NCBI GenBank assembly: GCA_022575985.1
Contig: JAKSXM010000272.1
Span: forward strand, 28,909,501-28,973,500
Length of the DNA stretch: 64,000 nt
Direction of reading: 5' to 3'
Source: Anagrus nilaparvatae
Lineage: Eukaryota; Arthropoda; Insecta; Hymenoptera; Mymaridae
The notes under the pieces are model-generated. The model worked only from the letters and a program-made list of their open reading frames with translations. It was not told the DNA's origin and searched no databases. Within the stretch, counting starts at the first letter, position 1. The number at the start of each line of letters is the position of its first letter. Below, one piece after another: positions 1-13,200 of the stretch. The translations under genes were made by a program, and so were the position numbers.

Positions 1-688
1 TTTTTAAGTGGTACATCTGCTTAATTAATTAGGTACTTAAAAATCTAATTAATAAGAATAAAAGAATCAAACCTTAAACAAAACGAAAATATCTTAAAAT
101 TAGTCTCTTGAGTAGACTCAGATCCAAATTGAAAACAGTAAAATTGACGAAAAAACATCATTAAAATTTATAACAAAAAAAATAAAACACTTTTGTACAA
201 CAATAATAATAATTGCATTGTAGTTAAGTATATAAAACTATGTATAAGTCGGAATGCCAACTGAACAGTTTAGAAATATAGAACGTGAATTGAGCGTATT
301 ATAGTAAGTTTTTTTTAGTTTCTGATAAAAAAAAAGTAACGTAGCATGTAAATCTGTATGAATTGCAATATAGTAGTAATACTTTTATAAATAAAAAAAA
401 AAAGTGATGGTTGATGTTATAAAAGAGTGAAAGAGGGAGTAAAAGGTATTACTACTTTCCAACGTTGTTGTATTATTGAGGTGGAAGGAGGAGGATAATA
501 ATTTCCGTTTTATTATGTTTGTTTATATATACTGAATAATCCAGATTATTTTTAAAGTACTAAAAATTATTAACAATTTTTATTATAGAATATAGAGGTT
601 AAGGAGCCAAAGGTCACGTGTTGTATATAGGAAATCATGGCAATTTTTTCGTGCATTTGGGAATCTAGGAACCATGACTGAGGTCCAT

Positions 689-858
689 GCTAGCGGCTGA
701 TCCAGAAAATTTCTCAAGAGGGAGTGATTCAGTACAAATTTGAAGTTTTATAAAATCTTTTAAAATTATACAAAATTTTATTAAAAAACATGTTCAATTT
801 TGGTCTCAGGAGCGGGCGATTTGCCCCTCCGCCCCCCTCCCCCCGGATCCACTGCTAG
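689..858. repeat. Small inverted-repeat element, MITE-like
   Basis: The left end reads GCTAGCGGCTGATCC and the right end GGATCCACTGCTAG, an imperfect inverted pair about 14 bp long. The interior includes a C-rich stretch ending in CCCCCGG, unlike the AT-rich surroundings. No target duplication could be identified. Family unknown. Confidence 0.35.
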
Positions 859-2515
859 TCCAAACTAAAAAAAACGCTAGTTGTTTTAAATATATAGAGA
901 AAAATTAATTAAAATATTTAGAGATATCAAGCATGGAAATAAAATTTCCTTAACTTGATTTGCTACAATTTTTAATTTTTTTTATAGTAAACCATACATG
1001 GGAATGAAATTCCCTCAACTTTACTCTGTTTCTTTCCTTTTTTTTGGTGAATCAAATATTGAATTTTCTGTAAAATATCGTTAAAAGCAACATGCTATTT
1101 ACATTGTACAGCTTATCATTCAGGTAAAATATATTTCTAAATAAAATTTCAAAACTATTTACTTTTAGAAAAAAAATTTGCCCTATTGAAAGTACCTGAA
1201 ATACCCTATATATATCGTATCGGTATAGTGTATAAAGCATATATATTGCAAACTAGTTATACATTTCTTTAGTAGTATGTTAGTATATGCCAAAAGAGAA
1301 AGATGAATATTGGACAAGTTTTCTAAAAAAAAAAGAGAAAGAGCTTTCTAAAAAAAGGACTTTGAAAAAAATAAAAATTTGTTTTTTTTAATATACTTAT
1401 CAGTAAATTTGATTCATAATTAATTCTTCATTCATTTATCAAAGGATTTAACCTATTTTTCCTTGTCAACATTCTGTTATACGAGTATAATATGTTTTTT
1501 TCTCATTTAAGCTGCATATTACTGAATGAAATCAAAATGATGAATTCTTCTTCTCGATAAATAGGTCAAAATTTCTTAATAACGATTAATTATGTTTCTT
1601 AATAAAAATTGTTACAGAAAGTTATCTTTCTCTTATATTGTATCCTCGAAAATGAACCTATTAATTCATAACATACCTAACTATTTTTTGTAAAAAATTA
1701 CACGATAAACCTAAAGTTAATAAATTTTTTTTATGTAACAGAAAATATTTAAATACTTTCAGGAGTATAAGTAATTTAAAATCTTAAATTGAAAATGAAA
1801 GCGTTTCATATAATAATAGTTAAAAAAATTTGAATAAAAAATTTTTATAATAGCGAATAACTTTTTTTATGCAAATATTAAAGTTATATTATATTTTTTA
1901 CTTTGTTTTTTTGTGGGAAAAATTTTTTCTTCAACTTTTAATAATCAACGAATAAATAGAGGATTATGTACACGCATTCATTGTTTTAATTAATAAGAAT
2001 GACTTTAATTATTATAAATTAAATTATCTTGAGTATCCGAAAACAAAACTTTTATTTTTTTTAGGTACAAGTTATAATAATTTTTTTATGCCTGTTCATG
2101 CATTAAAAAAAAATTTTCTGCTTAGAACCATCTAAAATGTCAGCTATTTTTGGCTTGGGACAATTTCCGAAAACGATTTTTCAATGAAAAAAAGGAATGG
2201 AAGATGATGTTTTGTAAGAATTAGTAACACTGAAAAGTTGAAAAAATTATTCAAAGGCCCGCAGTAATTACTCCGGAACTTTGAATATTTAAATTCAAAT
2301 GAAAAGATTTCAACTGAAAGTTTTTAAAATACAGATCGTTCTTGGATTAAAGCTAAAAGGGTTTTAAAAATTTATAAAAATATTTTGTCTTGATATTTTA
2401 TCACATTGATAATGTTTTTATTTAATAATTATTAATTTAAAAGTATTATTCTAAACTAGAAACTTTAATTACAAAATTTTCAGGCACATTCATAGATATT
2501 TGAAAAGGGAAACTT

Positions 2516-2650
2516 CCTACTCGGCACATCGGATTAAAAAATATACCTACTCGGCAAATGGGCGTCGGTCCTACTCGGCACATCCATCTTTTCGGATAAT
2601 AAAGATTACTTTACAGATTAATGAAAATACTACATACCAACTCGGCACAT
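2516..2650. repeat. Four copies of a 15-bp CTACTCGGCACATC motif
   Basis: Copies start at 2516, 2546, 2570 and about 2636, with core CCTACTCGGCACATC (third position changes: CAAATG in copy 2, ACCAACTCGGCACATT in copy 4). Spacing is irregular (30, 24 and 66 bp). The motif is GC-rich against its surroundings. An open frame runs through it, but its peptide (SYSAH-type repeats) simply reflects the DNA repeat. Confidence 0.6.
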
Positions 2651-3373
2651 TAAAATTATTTACTACATTTTATATTTTAAATTTTATTTTAGTAAATTAA
2701 TATTTACTATATATATATATATATTATATAATATAATTAATATAAATATTCCCAAGGAAAATTAACGAATGTAGGGCAAACCTGGAGATGTGTTAAGAAA
2801 AATATCTGTAAAACTTTTGTTGTTACCAACTAGAATGCACAGATTCGTAAGAGTACCAAATGTAATAAATCTAATCATTCGCTAGAAAAAAATTTAGAAA
2901 GACACTTTATTTTTAATTCCAATTATATATTTATTTTCTATATATTTATACAAAAATCGAATTTCAGTAAATATCTTTTATATTCTAAGCATTACTTTTT
3001 ATTTACAAGAAAAATGCGCCATCTAGATTTTGAAAACGAAAGTAAATTTATCATGGATTTTAGAAGTATATTTTTAAATAACTCTATGAAGTATGTTAAA
3101 TACCTTCATGAAATTTTTTCTTAGACAAAGTTATTTAGTATAATTTAATTAATTCTTTTAAAATCCAACCAACATTCTTGGAACAACTAAATATGTTGTT
3201 AAATGAAAAAAAAGTTTTATATGATATTGAAAATAATTGGTAGAACCTTAAAAAAAAGTAAAATACATCAAATATGCGTATAATTGACCTGATAACCCTT
3301 TCTGGAGATTAATATTGGAGGTGAGAGGGTGACTTTAGTAAAAAATGAAATACTGTACATTTCAGGCTAAAAA

Positions 3374-3910
3374 TCTTACCTAGTAGGTATTTGGGGTCGC
3401 TCTTCTCATTTCTAAAATCCTTTTTAACCGGGATACCTAGAAAATAAAGTATGAAAATCTGATAGTGATCATTTTTAATGTATAAAAACAATTTTTTTTC
3501 AGTTCCGTGAATTTTTATTTTCAATGACAAAAAAAAACTTTATTATACGTGTAATAACATTTTTAGTTCTGAAAAATTACCTCGGTTTAGGGGTTGATGT
3601 TTACCAAAATCATTCTTTAGGGGCTGCAGGTTAAATGGACTTTAGAAATGAAAAGAGTGACCATAATATCTATTAGGAGGAATTTTTGATGACTCTTACT
3701 GTTTTATAAGTCTTATTGGTTATTTTCAATTCCAAATAAAAACTTTTTTACGTGTATAACATTTTTAGTTGTTTCAAAAATTAATTGAGAATTTATCCTA
3801 CTTTAGGGGTAGATATCTTTTTTTGTAGGGACCGTAAGTGAAAACTGACTCAAAAAATGAAAAGAGTGACCAAAATATACCAGATGAGATTTTTAGCTCG
3901 AAAAATACAA
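3374..3910. repeat. Cluster of a dispersed repeat (core GAAAAGAGTGACC)
   Basis: Three diverged units lie here: one on the minus strand around 3374-3435 and two on the plus strand around 3560-3700 and 3745-3910. The plus units share an ACGTGTATAACATTTTTAG lead-in, a TTTAGGGGT block and the core AATGAAAAGAGTGACC. Related cores recur at about 17200-17260 and 17738-17790. Probably remains of an old mobile element; no coding capacity is seen. Confidence 0.5.
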
Positions 3911-4160
3911 TTTTTCATACCAAAAACTGCTGCTGTCTGCAGACTGTCAGTTAGGCGTTGTAGTAGGTTAAAAGTAATCTCTGGTTAAATCCATAAAATA
4001 AAAGTTAAATTGATAAAATTATAAAGAAATTTAGATTTATACCTATTTTTTTATGTCATTCTTCTTTATGGCTAGAAATTTATTCATAAATAATATAAAA
4101 TTCCACATAACAAAAGTGTCTTCAGGGTTTTTATATTAAATATTTTTTGTTTAACAAGGG

Positions 4161-4456
4161 TAGTATCAACTGTTTCAGAAGCCGATTTGCTTCTAACTTT
4201 AAGGATAGGTTGTTGTAGTTGAAAAAACATCCCCCAATCCCTCAGTTTACGTGCAGGGTTCTATGGTATAAGATAGGGATTTTAGGCTGTATTCTAAAAA
4301 TCTTATAGTATAGATTCCTGCTCTTGTTAGGAGGTCTAATTTCTAAGCCCAGGAGACCCATTCAGATAAACTGAGGGTATAGGGGATGTTTTTTCAACAA
4401 CTACAACCTGTTCTGAAAGTTAGAAGCAAATCAGCTTCCCTTACAGATAACACTCC
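4161..4456. repeat. Imperfect foldback element
   Basis: Arms at about 4181-4256 and 4363-4435 are inverted copies: GATTTGCTTCTAACTTT pairs with AAAGTTAGAAGCAAATC, and GTTGTAGTTGAAAAAACATC with GATGTTTTTTCAACAACTAC. The loop is about 105 bp. Likely a non-autonomous DNA element. Confidence 0.65.
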
Positions 4457-6013
4457 TATTGTAAGTATTAGAATAATTAAAATTGCCTTTTATTCATATT
4501 TTTACTATACATACATCATATTATTTGTAATATCTCATTACTTCATTAAAACCTATCAACACTCAAAGTCTCCTTTGCAAGTGTTAATTATAACACTTGA
4601 TAAAATCTTAAAATATCATAAAAAATAATATTTTTTTTCCAAACATATTATTTAATTTTGCATAATTATGTGAAACTGCACTATAATTTTCAAAAAAAAC
4701 ACCAAACAATAGATTTAAATAATAATTATTTTAAAAAATATAATTAATGTGAATATAATGCACTATTTTTTATTTAAAAACTACTAATATTGCGCAATTT
4801 AATAATTTTAAAGCTGTCATAGGTAGTTAAATTATTTGATTAATGTCTAAAATGAAGAATATGTTTGCAACAATAGGTAATTATACGAAAATGATGAGAA
4901 ATTAAACTAAATTTTTGTTTCTTGCACTTTTTAGGCAATGAACCAGTTAATTCAAATTATGCAAAATTAACAATGATCTAGAAACCTATGAAATTCTAAG
5001 TAATAGTTTTTAAAGGAATTTTTTACTATGTAACCTTTCAAAGTCACATCATTCATAAAAATTATACGAAATTTTAATTAGGTACTCTGCGCTAATAGCC
5101 TGTAAAATATTACCTAATAAATAATTATTTTTGTATATCTAAGCAAACAATTATATAAAAAATTTTTACGAGTCAATTATAACAAACATATAATTTGACA
5201 GATTATAAAAAAATACGATAAGTAACCTAATTAAAAAAGAAAAAAAAATGTATAAAATTATTTTGAAAGAATTAGATTGTAACTATAAAAAACATCAAAA
5301 TATAAGATAATATTTATTTTTTTTTTTTTAATTATTGCAAACTTTTTTATTACAACAGAAGCTTATGTTGTTGTTTTTTTAAGAATAATAGTGAATAAAT
5401 AATAAATGAAAAATTTATGAATATATTTCATGGGTATTAAATAATAAAGATGTTGCATATGGTAATAGACTAAAAAAATGGTCAAAAAATTATTTAAATT
5501 TGATATGCAAAGACGGTCTTCGGTTTTATTTTACTAATTTTATATCTAATTTAAGCATACAAAACCCAAAAATTTTTATAACATTGTTGATTCTAGATAA
5601 ATTTTAAAATTAATATTAATTTTTGTATTTTGCTTTACCATTTAGAGACATAACCATCTACAATAAGTATTCTCTAATTTTAATTCTTGCATAAATAAAG
5701 GAAAATATTGTTAGCTCAAAAATCAAGCATTTTTATTTAATAATATAAGTCATTTCTTAATCAATATTATACTTTGATAGAAGATATGATTCTATAAAAA
5801 TAACGAAATAAAATTAACTTTTGGGTTAACCATACAGTAAATATGCCGAAACGTAATCTGATAAATTTAATTGAATCCTTATTTTTTGTTATAAAAATTG
5901 ATAAATTATTAAGACGAATTTGGAAGATATTTTGATTGTAAATTTCAATGATAATATAATAATTTTTAGATATTTGATATAAAATGAGACATAAAATCTT
6001 GCATGATTTTGCT

Positions 6014-6055
6014 TATTTATACTATTCAAAAGTCATTTCACTTTCGAGAAAAAAA
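6014..6055 (-). promoter_or_regulatory. Bipartite promoter-like module A (box, 12 bp, TATA)
   Basis: Read on the minus strand: TTTCTCGAAAGTGAAATG, then exactly 12 bp, then TATAAATA. Transcription would run toward lower coordinates, starting near 5985-5995. One of the family described in the findings; the function is inferred from geometry only. Confidence 0.6.
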
Positions 6056-6639
6056 TTTTCAAGAATTTTAATGTATTTAATTATATAATTATAACTAAAA
6101 ATATCAAAACAAACTAAAATATTTCTCTTAAATTAAATTATAAATTATTATCATTGACAGAATGATCCATTATGTATGTTTGTTCTTTTTTTATAACAAT
6201 TCCTAACCTAGAAATACCACTAAAGCATAGCAATATTTAAGAAAAAATTTTAAATTCGTCAAGGAATTTAAGAAAATACTTTAAAATTTAGTAAAATATT
6301 TTGTATACCAGTGCATATTAACTTATTCACTCAATGAAATTTTGATATAAAAATTCGAACATAACAAAAAATTAAAAAAAAAAAATTTCTTGCAGATCAC
6401 GCAAAAATCTTAAAAAGATAAATCTAATCTATTATTGTAAAGAAAAAACGTCATTATTACAGCATTTAAAAATTTTCAAAATACATCTTAATTACGGAAA
6501 CAATAAGTTCCATCAAAAAATAACTCATGCATTCAAAAATAAAAAATCTTAAATTGTTTTTTTTTAACCTAATTTTATAAAAAAAAAAAAATTTAGTTTA
6601 AAATATGAAGACTTAATTTTCATATATTACACGCACAAT

Positions 6640-7206
6640 ATTGAATGTATAAAAAGATCCATTGCATAATATTTTGGCTTCGCACCGTCTCGCACGATCT
6701 GCAAAAAGGAAGACCCCCCTTATTGTCTTTGGGAAAAAGTCGAGGTTGTAGTTGTGTTATTTGTTTGTTCATCTTCATACAGTCTTATCTATGAAATTTA
6801 GTGGGAGTTACTTTTTTTTCTTATAATTTGTATGAAAAATCCTTAAATAAGATTGGGAGAAACATATAAATTTTTTTAACCCCTTCTATTTTTTCAGTTC
6901 TAAGAAGAGCGCATCCTCTATATATATTCATCACCACCTTAGAAATTCGTTTTAATATTGTATTATCATCTTAAATTTAAACAAGTGTCTGTGCTTTTTA
7001 AAAAATTTTTCGTACAGCAAATGTGCTTTTTTTCGTTAATTTAAATTCATGAGTTCAATTAGAAAAGACACTGCTGATTAACATATAAAATAGTACTCTA
7101 AGTAAAATCAAGGTGCGTGGATTTGGATTATTAATTATTGTGTCTTTATTTTAAAAATTTATTACATGATTTTTTGTTAAATAATAAAAAATTGATATAA
7201 TTACAG
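6640..7206 (+). promoter_or_regulatory. Candidate promoter and 5' UTR of the CPAP1-like gene
   Basis: A TATAAAAAG box lies at about 6648, followed by a locally GC-rich stretch (6670-6760) unlike its surroundings. A second TATATATA lies at 6920. A plausible UTR donor (CAAG/GTGCGT) near 7112 would pair with the acceptor ATTACAG ending at 7206, directly before the ATG. The start site and the UTR intron are inferred and uncertain. Confidence 0.3.
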
Positions 7207-10200
7207 ATGATTTTAAGATTGTATTTTGTTGGCAGTCTTGTAATAATTGGAATCTTATTTCTATACAGGACAATGGCGGTAAGTATTTATTAAATAAAAA
7301 TTAGATAACCAATTTTTTAAAATAATAAGTACCTTTTTTTTTTGATCTGACACGACTTAAAAAATTTCGTAATTTATAACGAAGATGTTATATCACCTAA
7401 TTCTAATTCAATCCTTTCTTTTTTTTTTTATTAAAATTATGACTGGTTTACATTATAATTTTTCACGATTATAATTTATAACCAGAGAGAACTGATAGAC
7501 ATCGTTATTAAAATTTCTTCACTTGATGATAATTTAACCCTTTTTTTTTATTTATGTTTCTTTTTATATAAAAAAAAAACGATTATCAATAATAAATGTT
7601 TATGCAACTTTATGTGAAATTGGACTATGACGATGAGTGAAAAATGATGATTTACGAAATTATTTTTTCGTGATTTAAATTACTTTTTTCAATTTTTATC
7701 TCACGAAAATTATTATTTACTTTTCAAACAATGACAATATAAGCTTTACTTTTTTTTTTCACATAATATTATCTTTTATTTTTTTTTACCTAGATTTTTT
7801 TTTTGTTTAATTTTATGCATATATGTGAGTGTTACCAAATTTTTGACTAATTAATTTACTTTTCAATAATAAAACCGTGTAAAATTTAACACGTATTTTG
7901 TATGTGTTCTCATATTATTTATTATATACTGCAATATTATGTATTAATATTGTTTTTTTTTTTTTACTTTTTTGTATTTCGTGTTAGTTTTTTATTTTCA
8001 CATAGAATTATATTAAATTTTATTATTGTATTAATTTATTTTTATGTGTGTAATGCTGTGCGTATTAAAAATTTTAATTTAAATATATCGAAATATTCTT
8101 TTTGTGGGTAAATTCTAGATAAAATAGGTGTTTTTTAGGGGTTGATTGTAGATTCAATTATTAAGGGTGCAGTATTATTTTATTTTAAAATTATTTTCAA
8201 AATGGATTTTGCAAAATTTTAAATTTACATGTTTGATTTTTAGCATATACAAAATACTTACAATAATTTTTTTAAAGCTCTAAACTGAAACATTTTTTTT
8301 TCAATTTTAATAATTGCAGTTACTTATCAGTAACTGCAACAAGAAAAATTTTCTTAAAAATATTATTTAAAATTTTTCAATTATGGAGCGTATATTTAAC
8401 AAGATTATAAGTAACAAAACATTTTTTTCTTTAAATTAAGCAAAGATATAAGAAAATAAACGATTTTAAATGAAAGCTTTACTTTGAAAATTTTCGTGAA
8501 AAAAGTGAAATGCCTTAAAAAAATTATATATGCATAAGAAAAATGAAAATTATTTATAATACATTCGTGTATTACAGGTATATGCAAATTTTGAAAAATG
8601 CATACAGTTTACTAATTATGTTACATGCATAAAGAAAATATAGCATAACGTGTGTGAAAAAAATTTTTAGGATATTTTATTGAAAAAATAAAGAATCTGA
8701 AAAATGATGTTATTTATTTTGAGCGTTCATATTATGTTGGCAGAGGTGCAACTTAAATTCAAAGAAAACTAGACTTAAACAAGGTTTATATTTAATTGTT
8801 TAGTTTTAAAATTATTAGATATTTTTTATCGATGCGTGTAAAGTAAGAAGAAAATTATAGACGTGAACACTACGAGATAAACAGATTCGTAAACAATTCT
8901 AATACGAAAAAAAATGCCCAATCAAAATTATCTACTAAACTGAAAATGATGATTTTATTATTTGCAGATCACATAGTGATATAAGTTTTATAAAGTAAGA
9001 ATAAAATTGAACCTCAAAAATGTCATTCGAAGATGAACTTTACACAAAAAATTTTATGAATCTATTTTTCCAACTTACAATAATAATTTAAATATGTTAT
9101 AGCATAGTATGGTATATTAATAAAAATTAAAAATTAATATTATAAACGTCTTATATATAGTATTTAAAATTCATTTCACTTTCGAGAAAAAAAATAATTG
9201 TTATGTATTTTATATTTAAATTTCAAACTGTACAGGTGTACATGTATAACATTATAACCAAATATGTGTAATTATAGCTTTTTGGTAAGAGTGTGAATCT
9301 CGTCAATTTATTATCAGATAATCAATTTTCTAAAATCCTAATAATGACATATTTTGTATCAGAGTCTCGATCACAGTTTAAAAACTTTTCTGTTCCCTTT
9401 GCTCAATCCTCCTGGATTTATAAAAATAAACCACCAAGCTAAATTATTAAAATATGTTAAAGATTTTCTTACTATAAAAAAACCATTCCAATATATTATT
9501 CGTAGTTTTTTATTTTGACATAGAATACTGTTAAATTTTAATATTAAATCACTTTATATTTTTATATGTTTAATGTTGTGGAAATTAAAATTTCAATTTA
9601 AATACATTAAAATATTTATTTTAAGGAAAATTCTAGGTATTTTATAGCAATTAGTTGTAGATTCTATGAAATAATAATTTGTTTCATCATTATTCTTAAA
9701 TAGAATTTTTCTAAATTTTCAAATATCATTTTTAAATTTTTAATTTTTATTTTATGAATTGTATATTTAACAGGTTTACAATTAAAAATATCTTTTTTGT
9801 TTTTTTAATTATTATTATTATTATTATTATTATGAATATTTATTTGCCAACTACAAAATATTTTAACACACTCAATTGTCAATTGTTTACAGAAAGTTAA
9901 TATAATTTACAATATATATAAAATTTTATGTGTACTTAAAACTAAAATTAAAGTTAAATAAAAGAAAAATTTACATTAAATTGATTAATTAATACTGAAT
10001 GGTTTTAATCTATACATAGAATTAAATAAAATAAGAAAAATTTACAATAATACTGAATATTAATCAAAGGTGAAATGTAAATTGTTAACAGTAAATAGTT
10101 AACTAGGTAAACAGTAGATATCAATAATACATAGTCAATTACAAAATATTCTCTAATTTATGAAAGTAAAGTCTGATACTCTTTTTGAAGCGAGAATAGG

Positions 10201-13200
10201 ATGGTAAATCCCTTATACAGGGAGGAATCGAATTCCATAGATTCGCGTACTTTATTTGAAAAGAGTATAGACCCCAGTCAGTCGGTGCTAGATTAACCTT
10301 AAGATCTTTATTATGCAAGAATATACTATGAAACTTAAATAAAAGGTTTTAAATGAAAACTTTACTTTGGAAATTTTAGTGAAAAAAGTGAAATGCCTTA
10401 AAAAAATTATATATGCATAAGAAAAATGAAAATTATTTATAATACATTCGTCTATTACAGGTATGGTAGCATACACTTTGAGATCAATCCTCTTATATAG
10501 TAGAGGAATTTATTACATACCCCTCTATATTTTTACCAAGTCCAGAAAGTGACCAATATTATTGTTGAATTCGCTTTAGTATTGTCTTAACATCATTTGT
10601 TACATATTTAAACCTTTTGGACGAACCCCCTTGGGGGTCAAATTGCCCCATTTAGGGGTCAAAAAAAAAAATTGTTTTTAAGCAATGGGAATCGACTCAT
10701 TTTTTAATTCTAAAAGGAAAATGTAGACTTAAATTTTTCAAAAAAATGCATCCCTTTAAAGTTACAGCCCTTAAAACTCTGATTTTCTTGTTATGAACTC
10801 GTATGAACACTATGCATAAGGGGCGCAATCATAAGATTTTGAAAAAATTAAATTTAAAATAAATGAATCTAATTTGTATTTTATGAACTTTAAGTTAAGG
10901 TTTACGTTTTTATGATCTAATACTATAATATAACCCTTAAAATAGCCCTTTCCCCCCTTCACACGCCTTCAAACCCTTTTAATTCTTTTCTTTCCCACAA
11001 AATTTTTTTAAATCATTTATATAAGATGCTGACATTAAATAGAATTTTCATAGGAAATCGTAATAAATTTTATGAGGAAATCGGGAAATTTCTGGAGGGG
11101 GAAAGGGCTATTTTAAGGGTTATATTATAGTATTAGATCATAAAAACGTAAACCTTAACTTAAAGTTCATAAAATACAAATTAGATTCATTTATTTTAAA
11201 TTTAATTTTTTCAAAATCTTATGATTGCGCCCCTTATGCATAGTGTTCATACGAGTTCATAACAAGAAAATCAGAGTTTTAAGGGCTGTAACTTTAAAGG
11301 GATGCATTTTTTTGAAAAATTTATGTCTACATTTTCCTTTTAGAATTAAAAAATGAGTCGATTCCCATTGCTTAAAAACAATTTTTTTTTTTGACCCCTA
11401 AATGGGGCAATTTGACCCCCACGGGGGTTCGTCCAAAAAGTTTAAATATGTAACAAATGATGTTAAGACAATACTAAAGCGAATTCAACAATAATATTGG
11501 TCACTTTCTAGACTTGGTAAAAATATAGATATATAGGTAAAATATGTAATAAATTCCTCTACTAATAAGTGTATACTTTGAGAATGGTTCGGTGTATACA
11601 TTGAGATATGTATTTTGAGAAGGTGAACTTGTACACTTTGAGAAGTAGGCGTATTTTTTTTTTTAATTAATCTTGAATAATAATACATTTAATAAAATAA
11701 TTTGAGTATAAATTACCAGGTCCATAATGATTTGTATTATTTCGATTGATGCGTTGGCGTTGGACGATAAAAAGAATACTGATTTTAATTTGTGTAATTA
11801 TAATAATAATAGAATTAAAAATAAATAAATATAAACAAAGGAATTAAGCATCGATCTCAAAATATACGGTGTACCGTTCTCAAAGTATACATACATCTAA
11901 AAATTACCTTCTCAAAGTATACACCAAAAAAGATTAATATAAATCGGATTGATCTCAAAGTGTTTGCTACGACAGGTATATGCAAATTTTGAAAAATTCA
12001 TACAGTATACTAATTATATTACATGCACAAAGAAAGCAAAACATAACGTGTGTGAAAAAAATTTTTAAGATATTTTATTGAAAAATTAGGCGAATCATTT
12101 TTATTTTTGGGCGTTCACATGCACGATATTATTAACTTAGGACTGAATTTTTTTTTCTACTACTGAGATATGCAGGCAGAAGTGTAAATCTCAATTTAAA
12201 TTCAAACAAAACTACACTTAAACTAGGTTTTTATTTAATTGCTTAGCTTTAAAATTATCTGATATATTAAATTGGTACGTGTAGAGTAAGAAAAAAATTA
12301 TAGACATAAATGCTACAAGGTAAATAGATTCGTTAGCAATTCTAATATGACAGCAAATACACTTTGCGAAATTGTTCATCAAATGAAAATAATGATTTTT
12401 ACATTATGAGGACCACATACAAACATACGGGAAACGAAAGAATAAGAAAAACTGGTTAACGAAAAAAGTTTGAGGTATCTCTTTTTATTTTTGCAATAAT
12501 AATTTAAATATAACACAGCATCGTAAATTAATAAAAATTAAAATATTAAATCGTAAACATCTTATATATTATATCATTTAAAAATCATTTCATTTTCGAG
12601 AAAAAAAATAATTGTCATGTATTTTATATTTGTATCGCAAACTGCAGATGTAACGTATGCATAGCTCTGTAGACACAGTGTGAATCTCGTCAGTTTATTA
12701 TCAGATAATCAATTTACTATATATCCTAATATTAAAAAGTTTTCGCTTTCTTTTGCTTTATATCCTGGATAAAGACAAAGAAACGATAGAATTAAAACTA
12801 ACAAAAAATGTTAAAGGTTTTCTTACTATAAAAAATCCACCCAATTTTGCTATTCGTCGGGTAAGAATTAACATAATAAATTAATGATATCAGCTTATAT
12901 CTAATTAGTAACAGTTCTATTAAATAAGCAAGTAAATTATTCAGAATTTTTAATTGTAACTCTCGTATTTATAGTATTTGAAACTCATTTTACTTTCGAG
13001 AAAAAAATCAGATCAATAGATTATATCGCAACTCATGCTGCATTATAGAATGTATAACATTTTTATCAGTTCTGCAGCAATGTGTTTATTATTGCGGATA
13101 ATTAATTTTTTTTTTAAACCTGCACTGCGTATAAGAATCAAAAAATTTTCTCAGTAATTTTCCTCGTAATTTTCGAGTAATTTTTGTTCGATGCTCCTGG

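Larger units (their letters stand above)
1..6640. other. AT-rich intergenic DNA upstream of the CPAP1-like gene
   Basis: No convincing exon is visible on either strand. The stretch is mostly A/T runs, with an (AT)n run near 2706-2727. Its identifiable contents are repeat fragments listed separately (689-858, 2516-2650, 3374-3910, 4161-4456) and one promoter-like module on the minus strand at 6014-6055. Open frames here are short, of low complexity and without supporting splice or start context. Confidence 0.6.
7983..12860. repeat. Tandem duplication of a 1.5-kb unit inside intron 1
   Basis: Copy 1 runs from about 7983 to 9503 and copy 2 from 9504 to 12860. Both begin with TAGTTTTTTATTTT.ACATAGAAT and both carry the peptide-like stretch around 8405-8587 / 10288-10476, the AACGTGTGTGAAAAAAATTT block (8648 / 12044) and the GTGTGAATCTCGTCA block (9291 / 12679). 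Copy 2 is longer because two elements inserted into it (about 9805-10310 and 10465-11971). A third partial unit, about 12900-13280, resembles the distal part (module, CTCCTGGATTT block at 9408, 12765 and 13194). Each full unit holds a plus-strand and a minus-strand promoter-like module facing each other. Confidence 0.8.

Noticed and set aside
8405..10476. Conserved peptide frames at 8405-8587 and 10288-10476 on the minus strand
   Set aside because: Similarity is explained by the tandem DNA duplication; the frames have biased composition and no gene context.
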